Positions 26,618 through 35,018 are shown, numbered from the stretch's first letter. The stretch is DNA of 37,882 nt from Actinomycetota bacterium (GCA_005884515.1 VAWS01000002.1:1-37882); one strand, 5' to 3'. A program made the numbers and translations. Notes: generated from the letters alone by a model not told the origin.

Positions 26618-27990
26618 GGAGTTGGAACCTCGAGCGCGTGCGCGACGCGTTCCAGCCCCGCCGCGCGCGACGCCTTCACCAAGACGACGGCGTCGGGCTC
26701 CATGCGCGCGCGCAACACCGCGATCGCGTCGTCGATCGTTGCGGCGAAGATCGCTTCTCCGCCGAACATGCCTTCCAGCCGAGCAGCCTCGTGCACGGCG
26801 CGCGCATCCTCACCGACCGTCACCAGGTGCGTGACGCCCAAGCGGACGGCCAAGCGCCCGACGCGATCGTGCGCCGCGGTGGTCTCGTCGCCGAGCTCGG
26901 CCATCGGCCCCAGCACAGCCCACGAGGGTCGTCCGCGCGCCATCGCCGCGAGCGCCTTCAGCGCCGCGGCCGTCGAGTCCGGGTTCGCGTTGTACGCATC
27001 GTTCAGGATCCGCCGCCCGCCGACGTCGTGGAGCTCCATGCGCCACGCCGACCCTTCGGCGCGCGCGAGGCCGTCGGCGGCGCCGTGCAGAGACACGCCG
27101 GCTGCGCGCGCCGCCGCCGCGGCAGCAAGCGCATTGGACACCATGTGCTCCCCCGGCATCCGCAGCGTGACCCGCGCGCGCTCGTCGCCGGCGAGCAACG
27201 TGAACGTCGCGCGCGCCTCGTCGTCCAGCGAGACGCCTTCCGCACGCACGTCGGCTGAGGCTGCTCGGCCGAAGCTGACGACGTGTCCGCGCGTGCGCGC
27301 CGCGAGCGCGTCGACGCGTGGGTCATCGGCGTTGAGCACCGCCGTGCCCTCCGGCGCGAGCGCTTCGACGAGCTCGCCCTTCGCGAGCGCCGTGTTCTCG
27401 AGCGAGCCGAACATGCCGATGTGAGCCGGGCCGATGTTCGTCACGACGGCCACGTCCGGCCGGATCATCGGCGCGAGCGACGCGATGTGGCCGATGCCCC
27501 GGCTGCCGACTTCGATGACGAGGACCTCGGTGTCTTCGTCTGCGCCGAAGATCGTGAGCGGCACGCCGATCTCGTTGTTGTACGACGCATTCGCTGCGAT
27601 CGTCCTGCGCTCGCTCGCGCACGCGGCGGCGGTGAGGTCCTTCGTGCCGGTCTTGCCCGACGAGCCGGTGATCGCGATCGTCGTCGCCCGCAAACGCCTA
27701 CGGACGAACGCAGCGAGCGAGGACATCGCGGCGAGCGGGTCGTTCACGCGCACAGCAGCAGCGAATGCTCCGGCGTCCTCGCGCACGACCGCGGCGACGG
27801 CGCCGCCACGGACCGCGTCGTTCGCGAACGCGTGGCCGTCCGCGCGCTCACCCGCGAGCGCGAAGAAGAGCGCGCCCGCCGACGTCGCGCGCGAGTCGGT
27901 GATCACCGACGTCACGGTCGCGTCGGGATCAGCGCCGTCGACGCGGCCGCCGCACACCTCCGCGATTTCCTTCACGCTGAGAGCGATCAC
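26614..27990 (-). CDS. murF: UDP-N-acetylmuramoyl-tripeptide--D-alanyl-D-alanine ligase MurF
   Basis: ITDSRATSAGALFFALAGERADGHAFANDA, TIAITGSSGKTGTKDLTAA, NNEIGVPLTI, EVGSRGIGHI, ILNDAYNANPDSTAAALKAL, VLGPMAELGD. Confidence 0.95.
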   Translation of the reverse strand: MIALSVKEIAEVCGGRVDGADPDATVTSVITDSRATSAGALFFALAGERADGHAFANDAVRGGAVAAVVREDAGAFAAAVRVNDPLAAMSSLAAFVRRRLRATTIAITGSSGKTGTKDLTAAACASERRTIAANASYNNEIGVPLTIFGADEDTEVLVIEVGSRGIGHIASLAPMIRPDVAVVTNIGPAHIGMFGSLENTALAKGELVEALAPEGTAVLNADDPRVDALAARTRGHVVSFGRAASADVRAEGVSLDDEARATFTLLAGDERARVTLRMPGEHMVSNALAAAAAARAAGVSLHGAADGLARAEGSAWRMELHDVGGRRILNDAYNANPDSTAAALKALAAMARGRPSWAVLGPMAELGDETTAAHDRVGRLAVRLGVTHLVTVGEDARAVHEAARLEGMFGGEAIFAATIDDAIAVLRARMEPDAVVLVKASRAAGLERVAHALEVPTP

Positions 27991-28775
27991 CGGCGGCTCC
28001 GGCTCTGCAACGCTCCGCGCGCGACGATGCGGTCGTCGAATGGGATCGTGTGATCGGCGAACTGCTGGCCGGTCTCATGGCCCTTACCGGCGATCACGAT
28101 CACGTCGCCTCGCGCCGCGCCGTCGATCGCTGCTTCGATCGCCTCGCGCCGGTCTGCGATCCGCTCGAACGGGCGTCCCGTCTCGCGCGCGCCGGCTTCG
28201 ATCTGCTCGATGATCGCGATCGGATCTTCCGTCCGTGGGTTATCGCTTGTGATGATCGCGCGGTCGGCGAGTGTGGCCCCAACCTTCCCCATCAACGGAC
28301 GCTTGCCGCGGTCGCGGTCCCCGCCGCACCCGAACACGGCCACCAGGCGCGCGCCCGGCCGCGTGATCTCGCGCGCGGCGCGAAGCAGGCCTTCGAGCGA
28401 GTCCGGCGTGTGCGCATAGTCGACGAGCACCGTGAAGTCTTGGCCGGCCTCGATCGGCTCCATCCGGCCGGGGACACCGCGCAGCGACGCGATACCTTCG
28501 GCGACGGGACCGATCGGCAATCCCAGAGCGCGCGCAGCAGCGAGCACGCCGAGCGCATTCTCGACGTTGTACCGCGCGGGAAGGTTCACGCGGATCGGGA
28601 CCGATCGGCCGCCGACGTCTGCGATGAACGAGCTGCCGGTGCGGGCCAGCTCGAGGGAATGGCCGCGAACATCCGCTTCATGATCGATCGCGAACGTCAC
28701 GAGCGGCAGGTCCGTTCGGGCAGCGAGCGCGCGCCCTCGCTCGTCGTCGAGGTTCACGACCGCACGTTCGGACAT
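27987..28775 (-). CDS. murE: UDP-MurNAc-tripeptide synthetase MurE, C-terminal fragment
   Basis: SERAVVNLDDERGRALAARTDLPLVTF...; YNVENALGVLAAARALGL; VLVDYAHTPDSLEGLLRAARE; FGCGGDRDRGKRPLMG; ITSDNPRTEDP; GKGHETGQQFADHTIPFDD. Confidence 0.93.
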   Translation of the reverse strand: MSERAVVNLDDERGRALAARTDLPLVTFAIDHEADVRGHSLELARTGSSFIADVGGRSVPIRVNLPARYNVENALGVLAAARALGLPIGPVAEGIASLRGVPGRMEPIEAGQDFTVLVDYAHTPDSLEGLLRAAREITRPGARLVAVFGCGGDRDRGKRPLMGKVGATLADRAIITSDNPRTEDPIAIIEQIEAGARETGRPFERIADRREAIEAAIDGAARGDVIVIAGKGHETGQQFADHTIPFDDRIVARGALQSRSRR

Positions 28776-29347
28776 CTCAGGGCGGAAGAGCAGCGCTTTC
28801 GCGCGAGGCCCTCCGACGACGCTTCCATCGCAGCGCCGCCGACCCCCGCGTCGCGCATCGTCGAAAGGAGCCGTTGCAGATCGATCGCTTCCGGGGTCGT
28901 CCGTGTCACCGGCAGAACGGTGTCGCCGATGTGCGTCTCGACGGTGCCGATTACGCCCGGCGTAATACCCAGCGCGCGGAACACCGCTTCGAACATGAAC
29001 GTCGTCGTCGTCTTGCCGTTCGTTCCGGTCACGCCGACGAGCGTGAGCGCGCGCGACGGGTCGCCGAAGAACAGCGACGCGAACGGGCCCATCGCGGTGC
29101 GCACCGAAGGGACGATGGCCTGAGGAACCGGAACGTCGAGCGGCCGCTCGACCACGAGCGCCACGGCTCCTGCCTCGACTGCGCGCGCGGCGAAATCGTG
29201 TCCGTCGGCGTGCTCGCCCGGAACGCAGAAGAACAGCGTGCCCGGAGTAACGGCACGAGAGTCGTACGCGACGTCGTCGATCGGCACGCTGCCGTCTCCC
29301 TGCAGGCGCGCGCCGCGAACACCATCGACCAGGGTCTGAAGGATCAT
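28754..29347 (-). CDS. murE: UDP-MurNAc-tripeptide synthetase MurE, N-terminal fragment
   Basis: IDDVAYDSRAVTPGTLFFCVPGEHADGHDFA; LVGVTGTNGKTTTTFM; IGTVETHIGDTVLPVTRTTPEAIDLQRLL; AAMEASSEGLA, then frame loss at about 28805. Confidence 0.93.
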   Translation of the reverse strand: MILQTLVDGVRGARLQGDGSVPIDDVAYDSRAVTPGTLFFCVPGEHADGHDFAARAVEAGAVALVVERPLDVPVPQAIVPSVRTAMGPFASLFFGDPSRALTLVGVTGTNGKTTTTFMFEAVFRALGITPGVIGTVETHIGDTVLPVTRTTPEAIDLQRLLSTMRDAGVGGAAMEASSEGLARKRCSSALRCPNVRS

Positions 29348-29441
29348 GGGCACGGCGGTCGTCCTTCCCGCCCCGGCCCGCCGCCGGAACCGGGCGGGCC
29401 GCTCGGCCGGCATGCTGGCAGACGCGAACTGTACCACGCGC

Positions 29442-30173
29442 TCAGGGCTGCTTCGGGGTCTTCGATTTCGTCGGCAGCACCGCAGGCGTCGCCGCGGGGG
29501 ACGGCGATGCGGTCGGCGACGGCTTGGGCTTCGGCAAGGCGTGCGCGCGCATCTCGCCGATCGAGGGACCACCGGGCAGCGGTGCAGTCGGCGCGATCCC
29601 GAGATGCGCCAGTGAGTACTGCATGATCTGCTTGAAGACCGGCGCTGCCGTCGCCGCGGCGACACGCGGCGTCGGGTTGTACAGCTGCACGAGCGTGACG
29701 AGACGCGCATCGTCCGCCGGTGCCAGGCCGACGAAGGTCGTGATCAAGTTCGTCGAGTAACCACGCGCGTGCAGGTTCGGTACGCGCGCGGTTCCGGTCT
29801 TGCCGGCGACAAGGTACCCGGGGATCTGCGCGCGCGTCCCGGTTCCGTCTTCGACCACGCCGACGAGCATCCCGCGGACCTGGGCCGCGACGAAGGGGCT
29901 GACGACGCGGCGGCTCGGCGACGGCGGTGCCGGCGTCAGCGCCCCGTCGGGTTGCACCACCCCGCGGACGAGACGCGGCTGCACCTGAACACCGTCGTTC
30001 GCGATCGTCGCGTACACCATCGCCATCTGCAGCGGCGTGACGGCGATCCCTTGGCCGATCGGGATCGTCGCGAGGCTCGTCTCGTACCACTGGTCGTACG
30101 GGAGTGTGACGCCCGCCGACTCGCCCGGGAACCCGACGCCGGTCGGGCGCCCGTATCCGTACCGGTTGAGCAT
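29442..30173 (-). CDS. ftsI: Peptidoglycan D,D-transpeptidase FtsI, C-terminal fragment (homology in this frame begins at about 30255)
   Basis: Frame includes RTYADAIAESSNIGTIEVAIKVGKRRIYDMLNRYGYGRPTGVGFPGES (SxN) and VAGKTGTARV (KTGT) motifs. Confidence 0.92.
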   Translation of the reverse strand: MLNRYGYGRPTGVGFPGESAGVTLPYDQWYETSLATIPIGQGIAVTPLQMAMVYATIANDGVQVQPRLVRGVVQPDGALTPAPPSPSRRVVSPFVAAQVRGMLVGVVEDGTGTRAQIPGYLVAGKTGTARVPNLHARGYSTNLITTFVGLAPADDARLVTLVQLYNPTPRVAAATAAPVFKQIMQYSLAHLGIAPTAPLPGGPSIGEMRAHALPKPKPSPTASPSPAATPAVLPTKSKTPKQP

Positions 30174-31168
30174 GTCGTAGATGCGCCGCTTCCCGACCTT
30201 GATCGCAACCTCGATCGTCCCGATGTTCGACGACTCAGCGATCGCGTCCGCGTACGTGCGGCCTCGATCGCGGCCGACGCAGTGATCACCTTGTTCACCG
30301 ATCCCGGCTCGTACGCGTCTGTGACGATGCGGTTGCGCATCTCGGCCGGCGTCGCTGTGCCGAAGTTGTTCGGGTTCAGCGCCGGCCAGTTCGCCATCGC
30401 CAGCACGTCGCCGGTCTTCGCGTCCAGCACGACGGCCGTACCGTTCTGCGCTCCAGTCGCGCGCGCACCGCGCGCGAGGGCCTGCTCGGCGTAAAACTGG
30501 ATGTCCCGGTCGATCGTCGTCTGGATCCCATTGCCGTTGACCGGATCGACGATGGAGTTGCGGCCTTGCGGGATCGCGCGGCCTTGCGGGTCGTGCTCGA
30601 TGACCTGTTTGCCCGGGGTGCCGGAAAGGACCTTGTTGTACATCGACTCGAGCCCCGAGAGCCCGACGTTGTCGACGTTCACGAAGCCGAGCACTTGCCC
30701 GGCAAGGTCGTTCGACGGGTACGTGCGCGCCGTTTCGTCCAACGCGCCGACGTACGGGATCCGTAGGGCGAGCACCCGTTCGGCGACGTCGACCGGCACC
30801 TTGCGTGCGAGGTACACGAAGCCGGCCTGCTGGCTCAGCTTCGCCGTCAGCGTCTTCACGTCGATGCCGAGGATCGGCGAGATCTTCGTCGCGGCACCGG
30901 CCGGGTCGGTGATGCGCTGGGCGTCGGCGTAGAGCGCGCGCGCATCCGAGGAGACCGCCAGGGGGACCATGTTCCGGTCGAAGATCGCTCCCCGCTGGGC
31001 GGGAAGCTCGATCGTGCTTATCCGCTGCTGCAGGCCGAGCGAGTCGAGGGGTGCCGCCCGGACGATCTGGAGCATGACGAGCCGGACCGCGACCGACGCG
31101 AAGAGAAGCGTAAAGATGAAGAGAAGAACGACGAGCCGTAGAGCGGGCCGGGTGCCGCGACGACGCAC
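29936..31168 (-). CDS. ftsI: Peptidoglycan D,D-transpeptidase FtsI, N-terminal fragment (homology ends at about 30262)
   Basis: RGAIFDRNMVPLAVSSDARALYADAQRI...; VLDAKTGDVLAMANWPALNPN; EPGSVNKVITASAAIEA (SxxK), then frameshift. Confidence 0.92.
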   Translation of the reverse strand: MRRRGTRPALRLVVLLFIFTLLFASVAVRLVMLQIVRAAPLDSLGLQQRISTIELPAQRGAIFDRNMVPLAVSSDARALYADAQRITDPAGAATKISPILGIDVKTLTAKLSQQAGFVYLARKVPVDVAERVLALRIPYVGALDETARTYPSNDLAGQVLGFVNVDNVGLSGLESMYNKVLSGTPGKQVIEHDPQGRAIPQGRNSIVDPVNGNGIQTTIDRDIQFYAEQALARGARATGAQNGTAVVLDAKTGDVLAMANWPALNPNNFGTATPAEMRNRIVTDAYEPGSVNKVITASAAIEAARTRTRSLSRRTSGRSRLRSRSGSGASTTCSTGTDTGARPASGSRASRRASHSRTTSGTRRASRRSRSAKGSPSRRCRWRWCTRRSRTTVFRCSRVSSAGWCNPTGR

Positions 31169-31179
31169 GCGGCCCCCCT

Positions 31180-31581
31180 CTACCTCCCCTCCCGGGTTTG
31201 GGAGGGGCCGCTCCGAGTGGACGGTGGGGTGAGAACGACGACGCCGGGCGCCGGGACCATGCCCATCTGCTGCGCGCGCGTCGCGATCCTGTCAGGCGAG
31301 GCCAGCCTGGCGACCTCGAGCTCCAGCTGCTCGGTCGTGAGGCGCTTCGCCTGCACGGCGTTCTCGAGGCTCGACTGGCGGAATGCCGCTTGGCCGAGGA
31401 AGACCTGCGCCACGACGAGCGCGAACAGCGCCATGCCGGTCGCCGTCAGGGCCAGGACGATGAACAACGTTGGGGGGCGCCGGCCCGGCGCCGGGCGGCC
31501 GCGCACCACACGAAGGTGACGGGGTCGCTCCGGCGCCGGGACCGGTCGCCTGGGGCTTGTTGCCGTCCGTGGAGGCGTCAC
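31180..31581 (-). CDS. ftsL: FtsL-like cell division protein (septum formation initiator-like)
   Basis: Position between rsmH and ftsI; single TM (LFIVLALTATGMALFALVVAQVF) followed by coiled-coil LENAVQAKRLTTEQLELEVARLASPDRIATRAQQMGMV. Confidence 0.75.
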   Translation of the reverse strand: MTPPRTATSPRRPVPAPERPRHLRVVRGRPAPGRRPPTLFIVLALTATGMALFALVVAQVFLGQAAFRQSSLENAVQAKRLTTEQLELEVARLASPDRIATRAQQMGMVPAPGVVVLTPPSTRSGPSQTREGR

Positions 31582-32522
31582 GCGGCGGAGCCTCCCGGCG
31601 GACCATCGGGCTCGGGCGGCGCTGCGAGCCGTTCCGCCGCGCGCAGCCGTGCCGCCGACGCGCGCGGGTTGCGCGCGATCTCCTCTTCCGAAGGGCGCTC
31701 GGGCTTCCGGGTCAGCAACCGCAGGCGGGGCGCCTCGCCGCTCGCCTCCTCGCGCATGAACCGCTTGACCAAGCGGTCTTCGCCGGAGTGGTAGGACAGC
31801 GCGACGAGGCGCCCGCCTGGAGAAAGCTCCGCGGATGCCTGCGGGAGGGAAGCTTGGATCGCCTCGAGCTCCTTGTTGACCTCAAGGCGGAGTGCTTGAA
31901 AGGTGCGGCGCGCCGGGTGCGGCCCTACCCGACGCGCCGCTGAAGGGACCGCGGCGCGGATGACCTCGACCAAATCCCCTGTGGTCGCGATCGGCCGGCG
32001 CTTCCGCGCCGCTACGATGAACTCTGCGATGCGCGACGCCCACCGCTCTTCGCCGTACGAGCGGATGACGCGCGCGAGCTGCCGCTCGTCGTAGGTGTTC
32101 ACAACGTCGTAGGCGCTGAGCGGCGCCGTTGTATCCATCCGCATGTCGAGCGGAGCGTCGTGCTGGTAGCTAAAGCCGCGCTCCGGCCGGTCGACGTGCA
32201 TCGAGGACAGCCCGAAGTCGTAAACGACGGCGTCGCTCGGACCCCAGCCGGACTGGGTCACGATCTCCCCCAACTCCGCGAAGTTCCCGTGCACCAGCCG
32301 AACCTGGTCCCCGAACGACGCGAGCCGATCGGCGGCCAGGCGGAGGGCATCCGGGTCGCGATCGATGCCGAGCAGCCTGCCAGTGGGCCCCAGAGCCCGG
32401 AGGAGCGCCGCCGCGTGCCCACCCGCGCCGACGGTGCAGTCGATGACGGAACGCGCACCCGGCGACGGCACGGCGTACCGGACGACGGCTTCTGCGAGGA
32501 CCGGAACATGCGGCTCATCCAC
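31578..32522 (-). CDS. rsmH: 16S rRNA (cytosine1402-N4)-methyltransferase RsmH (MraW)
   Basis: EPHVPVLAEAVV, DCTVGAGGHAAALL, RGFSYQHDAPLDMRMD, RPIATTGDLVEVIRAAVP, HPARRTFQALRLEVNKELEAI, ALSYHSGEDRLVKRFM; GTG start at 32522. Confidence 0.95.
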   Translation of the reverse strand: MDEPHVPVLAEAVVRYAVPSPGARSVIDCTVGAGGHAAALLRALGPTGRLLGIDRDPDALRLAADRLASFGDQVRLVHGNFAELGEIVTQSGWGPSDAVVYDFGLSSMHVDRPERGFSYQHDAPLDMRMDTTAPLSAYDVVNTYDERQLARVIRSYGEERWASRIAEFIVAARKRRPIATTGDLVEVIRAAVPSAARRVGPHPARRTFQALRLEVNKELEAIQASLPQASAELSPGGRLVALSYHSGEDRLVKRFMREEASGEAPRLRLLTRKPERPSEEEIARNPRASAARLRAAERLAAPPEPDGPPGGSAA

Positions 32523-32532
32523 CCCTCCCCCG

Positions 32533-32697
32533 TCATCGCGTCCCGGCGAACAAGCGCACGGCGATCGCACCGAGACCGATGAACGCGCTCATGCTCGACA
32601 GCATCAGCACGATCAAGAGCAAGCTTTCGCGGAGCTCCTTCACCGGCTTGAAGCCGTCCTCGGGGACGCGGGGTTCCCCCATCGGTGCCTGCTCCAC
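32533..32697 (-). CDS. Small single-TM protein, 54 aa, between mraZ and rsmH (not in supplied ORF track)
   Basis: GTG start: VEQAPMGEPRVPEDGFKPVKELRESLLLIVLMLSSMSAFIGLGAIAVRLFAGTR*; fills the mraZ-rsmH gap. Confidence 0.55.
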   Translation of the reverse strand: MEQAPMGEPRVPEDGFKPVKELRESLLLIVLMLSSMSAFIGLGAIAVRLFAGTR

Positions 32698-32731
32698 AAA
32701 CGCTCCCCCTACCTAGCTGGCTTCGTTGCTG

Positions 32732-33163
32732 TTAGAACGGCAGGTCAGGGTTGGACTCAGAGAGGTCGGCGTAGTTCGGCAGTCCTTCCGAGAGGCGCTG
32801 GGCCCACGCGGTTCGGGACCAGATCTCCGCGAACTCCCCTCGGCCGGTCACCGTGACCTCGCGCTCGAGGCCCGCGTATTCCCGAAGGTGCTCGGGAACG
32901 GTGATCCTGCCTTGCTTGTCCGGCTCCTCCTCGACCGCCGAGGCGTACCAGATCCGAAGGAAGTCCCTCACCTGACGGTTCGACTGACTCGACTCCCGCA
33001 ACCGAGCGGAAACGCTCTCCCACTCCTGCGGCGGGTACACCGCGAGACACTTGTCGAGACCGCGGGTGAGGACGCAGCCGTCTGCTAGAAGCCCGCGGAA
33101 CTTCGAGGGGAGGATGATTCTCCCCTTGGCATCCAGCGAGTGCTGGTACTCCCCCAGGAACAC
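32732..33163 (-). CDS. mraZ: Transcriptional regulator MraZ
   Basis: MFLGEYQHSLDAKGRIILPSKFRGLL...DKQGRITVPEHLREYAGLEREVTVTGRGEFAEIWS; two SpoVT/AbrB-like repeats; GTG start. Confidence 0.97.
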   Translation of the reverse strand: MFLGEYQHSLDAKGRIILPSKFRGLLADGCVLTRGLDKCLAVYPPQEWESVSARLRESSQSNRQVRDFLRIWYASAVEEEPDKQGRITVPEHLREYAGLEREVTVTGRGEFAEIWSRTAWAQRLSEGLPNYADLSESNPDLPF

Positions 33164-33182
33164 TTCGGCGCTCTACCATCCA

Positions 33183-33207
33183 CCACTTGGCGCCACTCTA
33201 CTCCACT
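33183..33207 (-). promoter_or_regulatory. MraZ box: three AGTGG direct repeats at 10-bp spacing
   Basis: On plus strand CCACT at 33183-33187, 33193-33197, 33203-33207; overlaps putative -10 (TAGAGT); candidate -35 TTGACG at 33219-33224. Confidence 0.75.
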
Positions 33208-33319
33208 GATGAATCGAGCGTCAAGAGTTCCCGCACGTCGGCAATGACTAATTTAGAACAGGACTGTTAAGAACTGTTGCAGGTGGGAGTGGATAGCCCG
33301 GACGGGTGTGGCCCGCCGA

Positions 33320-33871
33320 TCAGGCGGGGGCCGGTGCGGGGTGCGGAGCCGGGTGCGCGTGGCCGCCGTTGAGGTACGGCTCCCACTTGGGATCGACGTG
33401 GCCGACGGCGACGATGATCCAGATCTTCTCCCGCGGAGCAGCCGGCTTGCTCCGCAGCCGCATCCCCGCTTCCGACGGGAGGCGATTCTCCTTGCGCGTG
33501 TTGCACGCCTTGCACGCGGCCACGACGTTCTCCCACGTGTGCGTGCCTCCGCGCGATCGCGGGATCACGTGGTCAACGTTCTCTGCGCCCGCACCGCAGT
33601 ACTGGCACTGGAACGAGTCTCGGACGAACACCGCACGCCGGGACAAGCTGGCACGAGCGCGATACGGCACCCGAACGAAGTACTTGAGCCGGATGACGGA
33701 TGGGATCGGAACGGTCATGCGCTCGGAGTGATAGGACCCGCCGTCCTGATGGACGAGCTCAGCCTTGTGCTTGAGGACGAGGACCAGCGCCCGCCGCGCG
33801 CTTACGACGCAGAGCGGCTCGAACGTTGCGTTGAGGACGAGGGCTCTTCCCAACTGACGGTCCTCCCCCAC
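33320..33871 (-). CDS. HNH endonuclease
   Basis: RDSFQCQYCGAGAENVDHVIPRSRGGTHTWENVVAACKACNTRKENRLPSEAGMRL: canonical HNH with CxxC zinc pairs. Confidence 0.9.
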   Translation of the reverse strand: MGEDRQLGRALVLNATFEPLCVVSARRALVLVLKHKAELVHQDGGSYHSERMTVPIPSVIRLKYFVRVPYRARASLSRRAVFVRDSFQCQYCGAGAENVDHVIPRSRGGTHTWENVVAACKACNTRKENRLPSEAGMRLRSKPAAPREKIWIIVAVGHVDPKWEPYLNGGHAHPAPHPAPAPA

Positions 33872-33962
33872 GCTGCCGCATGGTTGGGAGAAGTATAGAG
33901 GAGGGGAACCACCAGCGCGCGCGACTCAGGGTGAACGGTAAGCGCGGAGGGACGGTGCTCGG

Positions 33963-34481
33963 CTACGCCCGCCGGCGGCGGCGCTTCGCGGGCTCCGCCT
34001 CATCGCGCAGCTCTTGCTCCGCGGCGCGAAGAGTGCGAACGAACTGGTCGCGATCCCGAAGGAATTCACTCACGCCCTGGTCGACCTCGCCGGCGAGCTC
34101 GTCGATTGCTACGAAGAAGGTCATCTGACCCTGCTGCAGGGCGTCGATGATGTCGCCGTCCGTCTTGCAGATCTTGAAGATGCTCTGTCCATCGGTGACG
34201 AGCTTGACCCCGGAGAGATGCTCGTCCAGGCCGGCGCTTCCGCGCAGGTACTCGAACGCGCGCCGCACGCGCTGCAAGGACATGCCGCCTTCGAGCAGCG
34301 AGTTGACGACCTTCAACGCGACGAGATCGCGGAACGAATACAGCCTTCGAACGCCAGGTCGGCCTCCCGTCGCTTGTACGGACGGCTTGACGAGCCCGAT
34401 CTTGTCCCAATAGCGAAGCTGGTTGCCGGTGCAGGCAGTGAACCGCCCAGCCTGAAGCGAAGTGAATCCTTCCACTGGCAC
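33963..34481 (-). CDS. MerR-family transcriptional regulator
   Basis: TACTGNQLRYWDKIGLVKPSVQATGGRPGVRRLYSFRDLVALKVVNSLLEGGMSLQRVRRAFEYL; C-terminal conserved-looking LSGVKLVTDGQSIFKICKTDGDIIDALQQGQMTFFVAIDEL. Confidence 0.85.
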   Translation of the reverse strand: MPVEGFTSLQAGRFTACTGNQLRYWDKIGLVKPSVQATGGRPGVRRLYSFRDLVALKVVNSLLEGGMSLQRVRRAFEYLRGSAGLDEHLSGVKLVTDGQSIFKICKTDGDIIDALQQGQMTFFVAIDELAGEVDQGVSEFLRDRDQFVRTLRAAEQELRDEAEPAKRRRRRA

Positions 34482-34652
34482 GATCCCTGCGCGAGTTTAA
34501 AAAAAGTTGGTTGAACGACCTGGGGGGAAGAGCCTCTGTTGTACGGCACCGGTGACCGGAAAGGCAAGACAGTGAAGAGTTTTTTTTAGGAAACTTTTTT
34601 TTCCACAAGCGCGCAGCGTTCGGCAGGACAAATGAACGCTGTAACGACGTGT

Positions 34653-35018
34653 TCAGCCGTCGTCGCGCTCGAAGCGCTTGCGCCAACGTTCTTCGGCGCG
34701 GCCGAAGCACGATGGGCCCTCTTGCCGGGACCTCGGGGAGACGGGACCGATGTCCCGCGACGCGCGCGCGATCACGAACAGCGCGATCAACATAACGACG
34801 AAGCCGGCGATGCCCAGCTGCTCGGTGAGAGAGGTGACGAGACCGGCGATCATGAGCACGAATCCCGCGATGAACACCAACGAGGCGCGCTTGATGCGCT
34901 TGATGGCGATGCCGCGAGGGGTCGCCGCGCTCGTCGAGCGCGCGAATTTCGGATCCTCGGCCGCGAGCCGTGCCTCGATCTCGTCGAGGATCTTCTGTTC
35001 GTGATCCGATAGGGGCAT
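34653..35018 (-). CDS. DUF3040 membrane protein
   Basis: MPLSDHEQKILDEIEARLAAEDPKFA..., two TM segments; typical actinobacterial DUF3040 N-terminus. Confidence 0.85.
   Translation of the reverse strand: MPLSDHEQKILDEIEARLAAEDPKFARSTSAATPRGIAIKRIKRASLVFIAGFVLMIAGLVTSLTEQLGIAGFVVMLIALFVIARASRDIGPVSPRSRQEGPSCFGRAEERWRKRFERDDG

Noticed and set aside
25229-27424. 731-aa plus-strand ORF opposite murD/mraY/murF
   Set aside because: Same shadow-ORF effect; the minus strand carries intact MurD, MraY and MurF.
33312-33328. CCCGCC-GATCA-GGCGGG hairpin as the HNH-gene terminator
   Set aside because: It spans the stop codon and lacks a following U tract; could be chance in GC-rich DNA.
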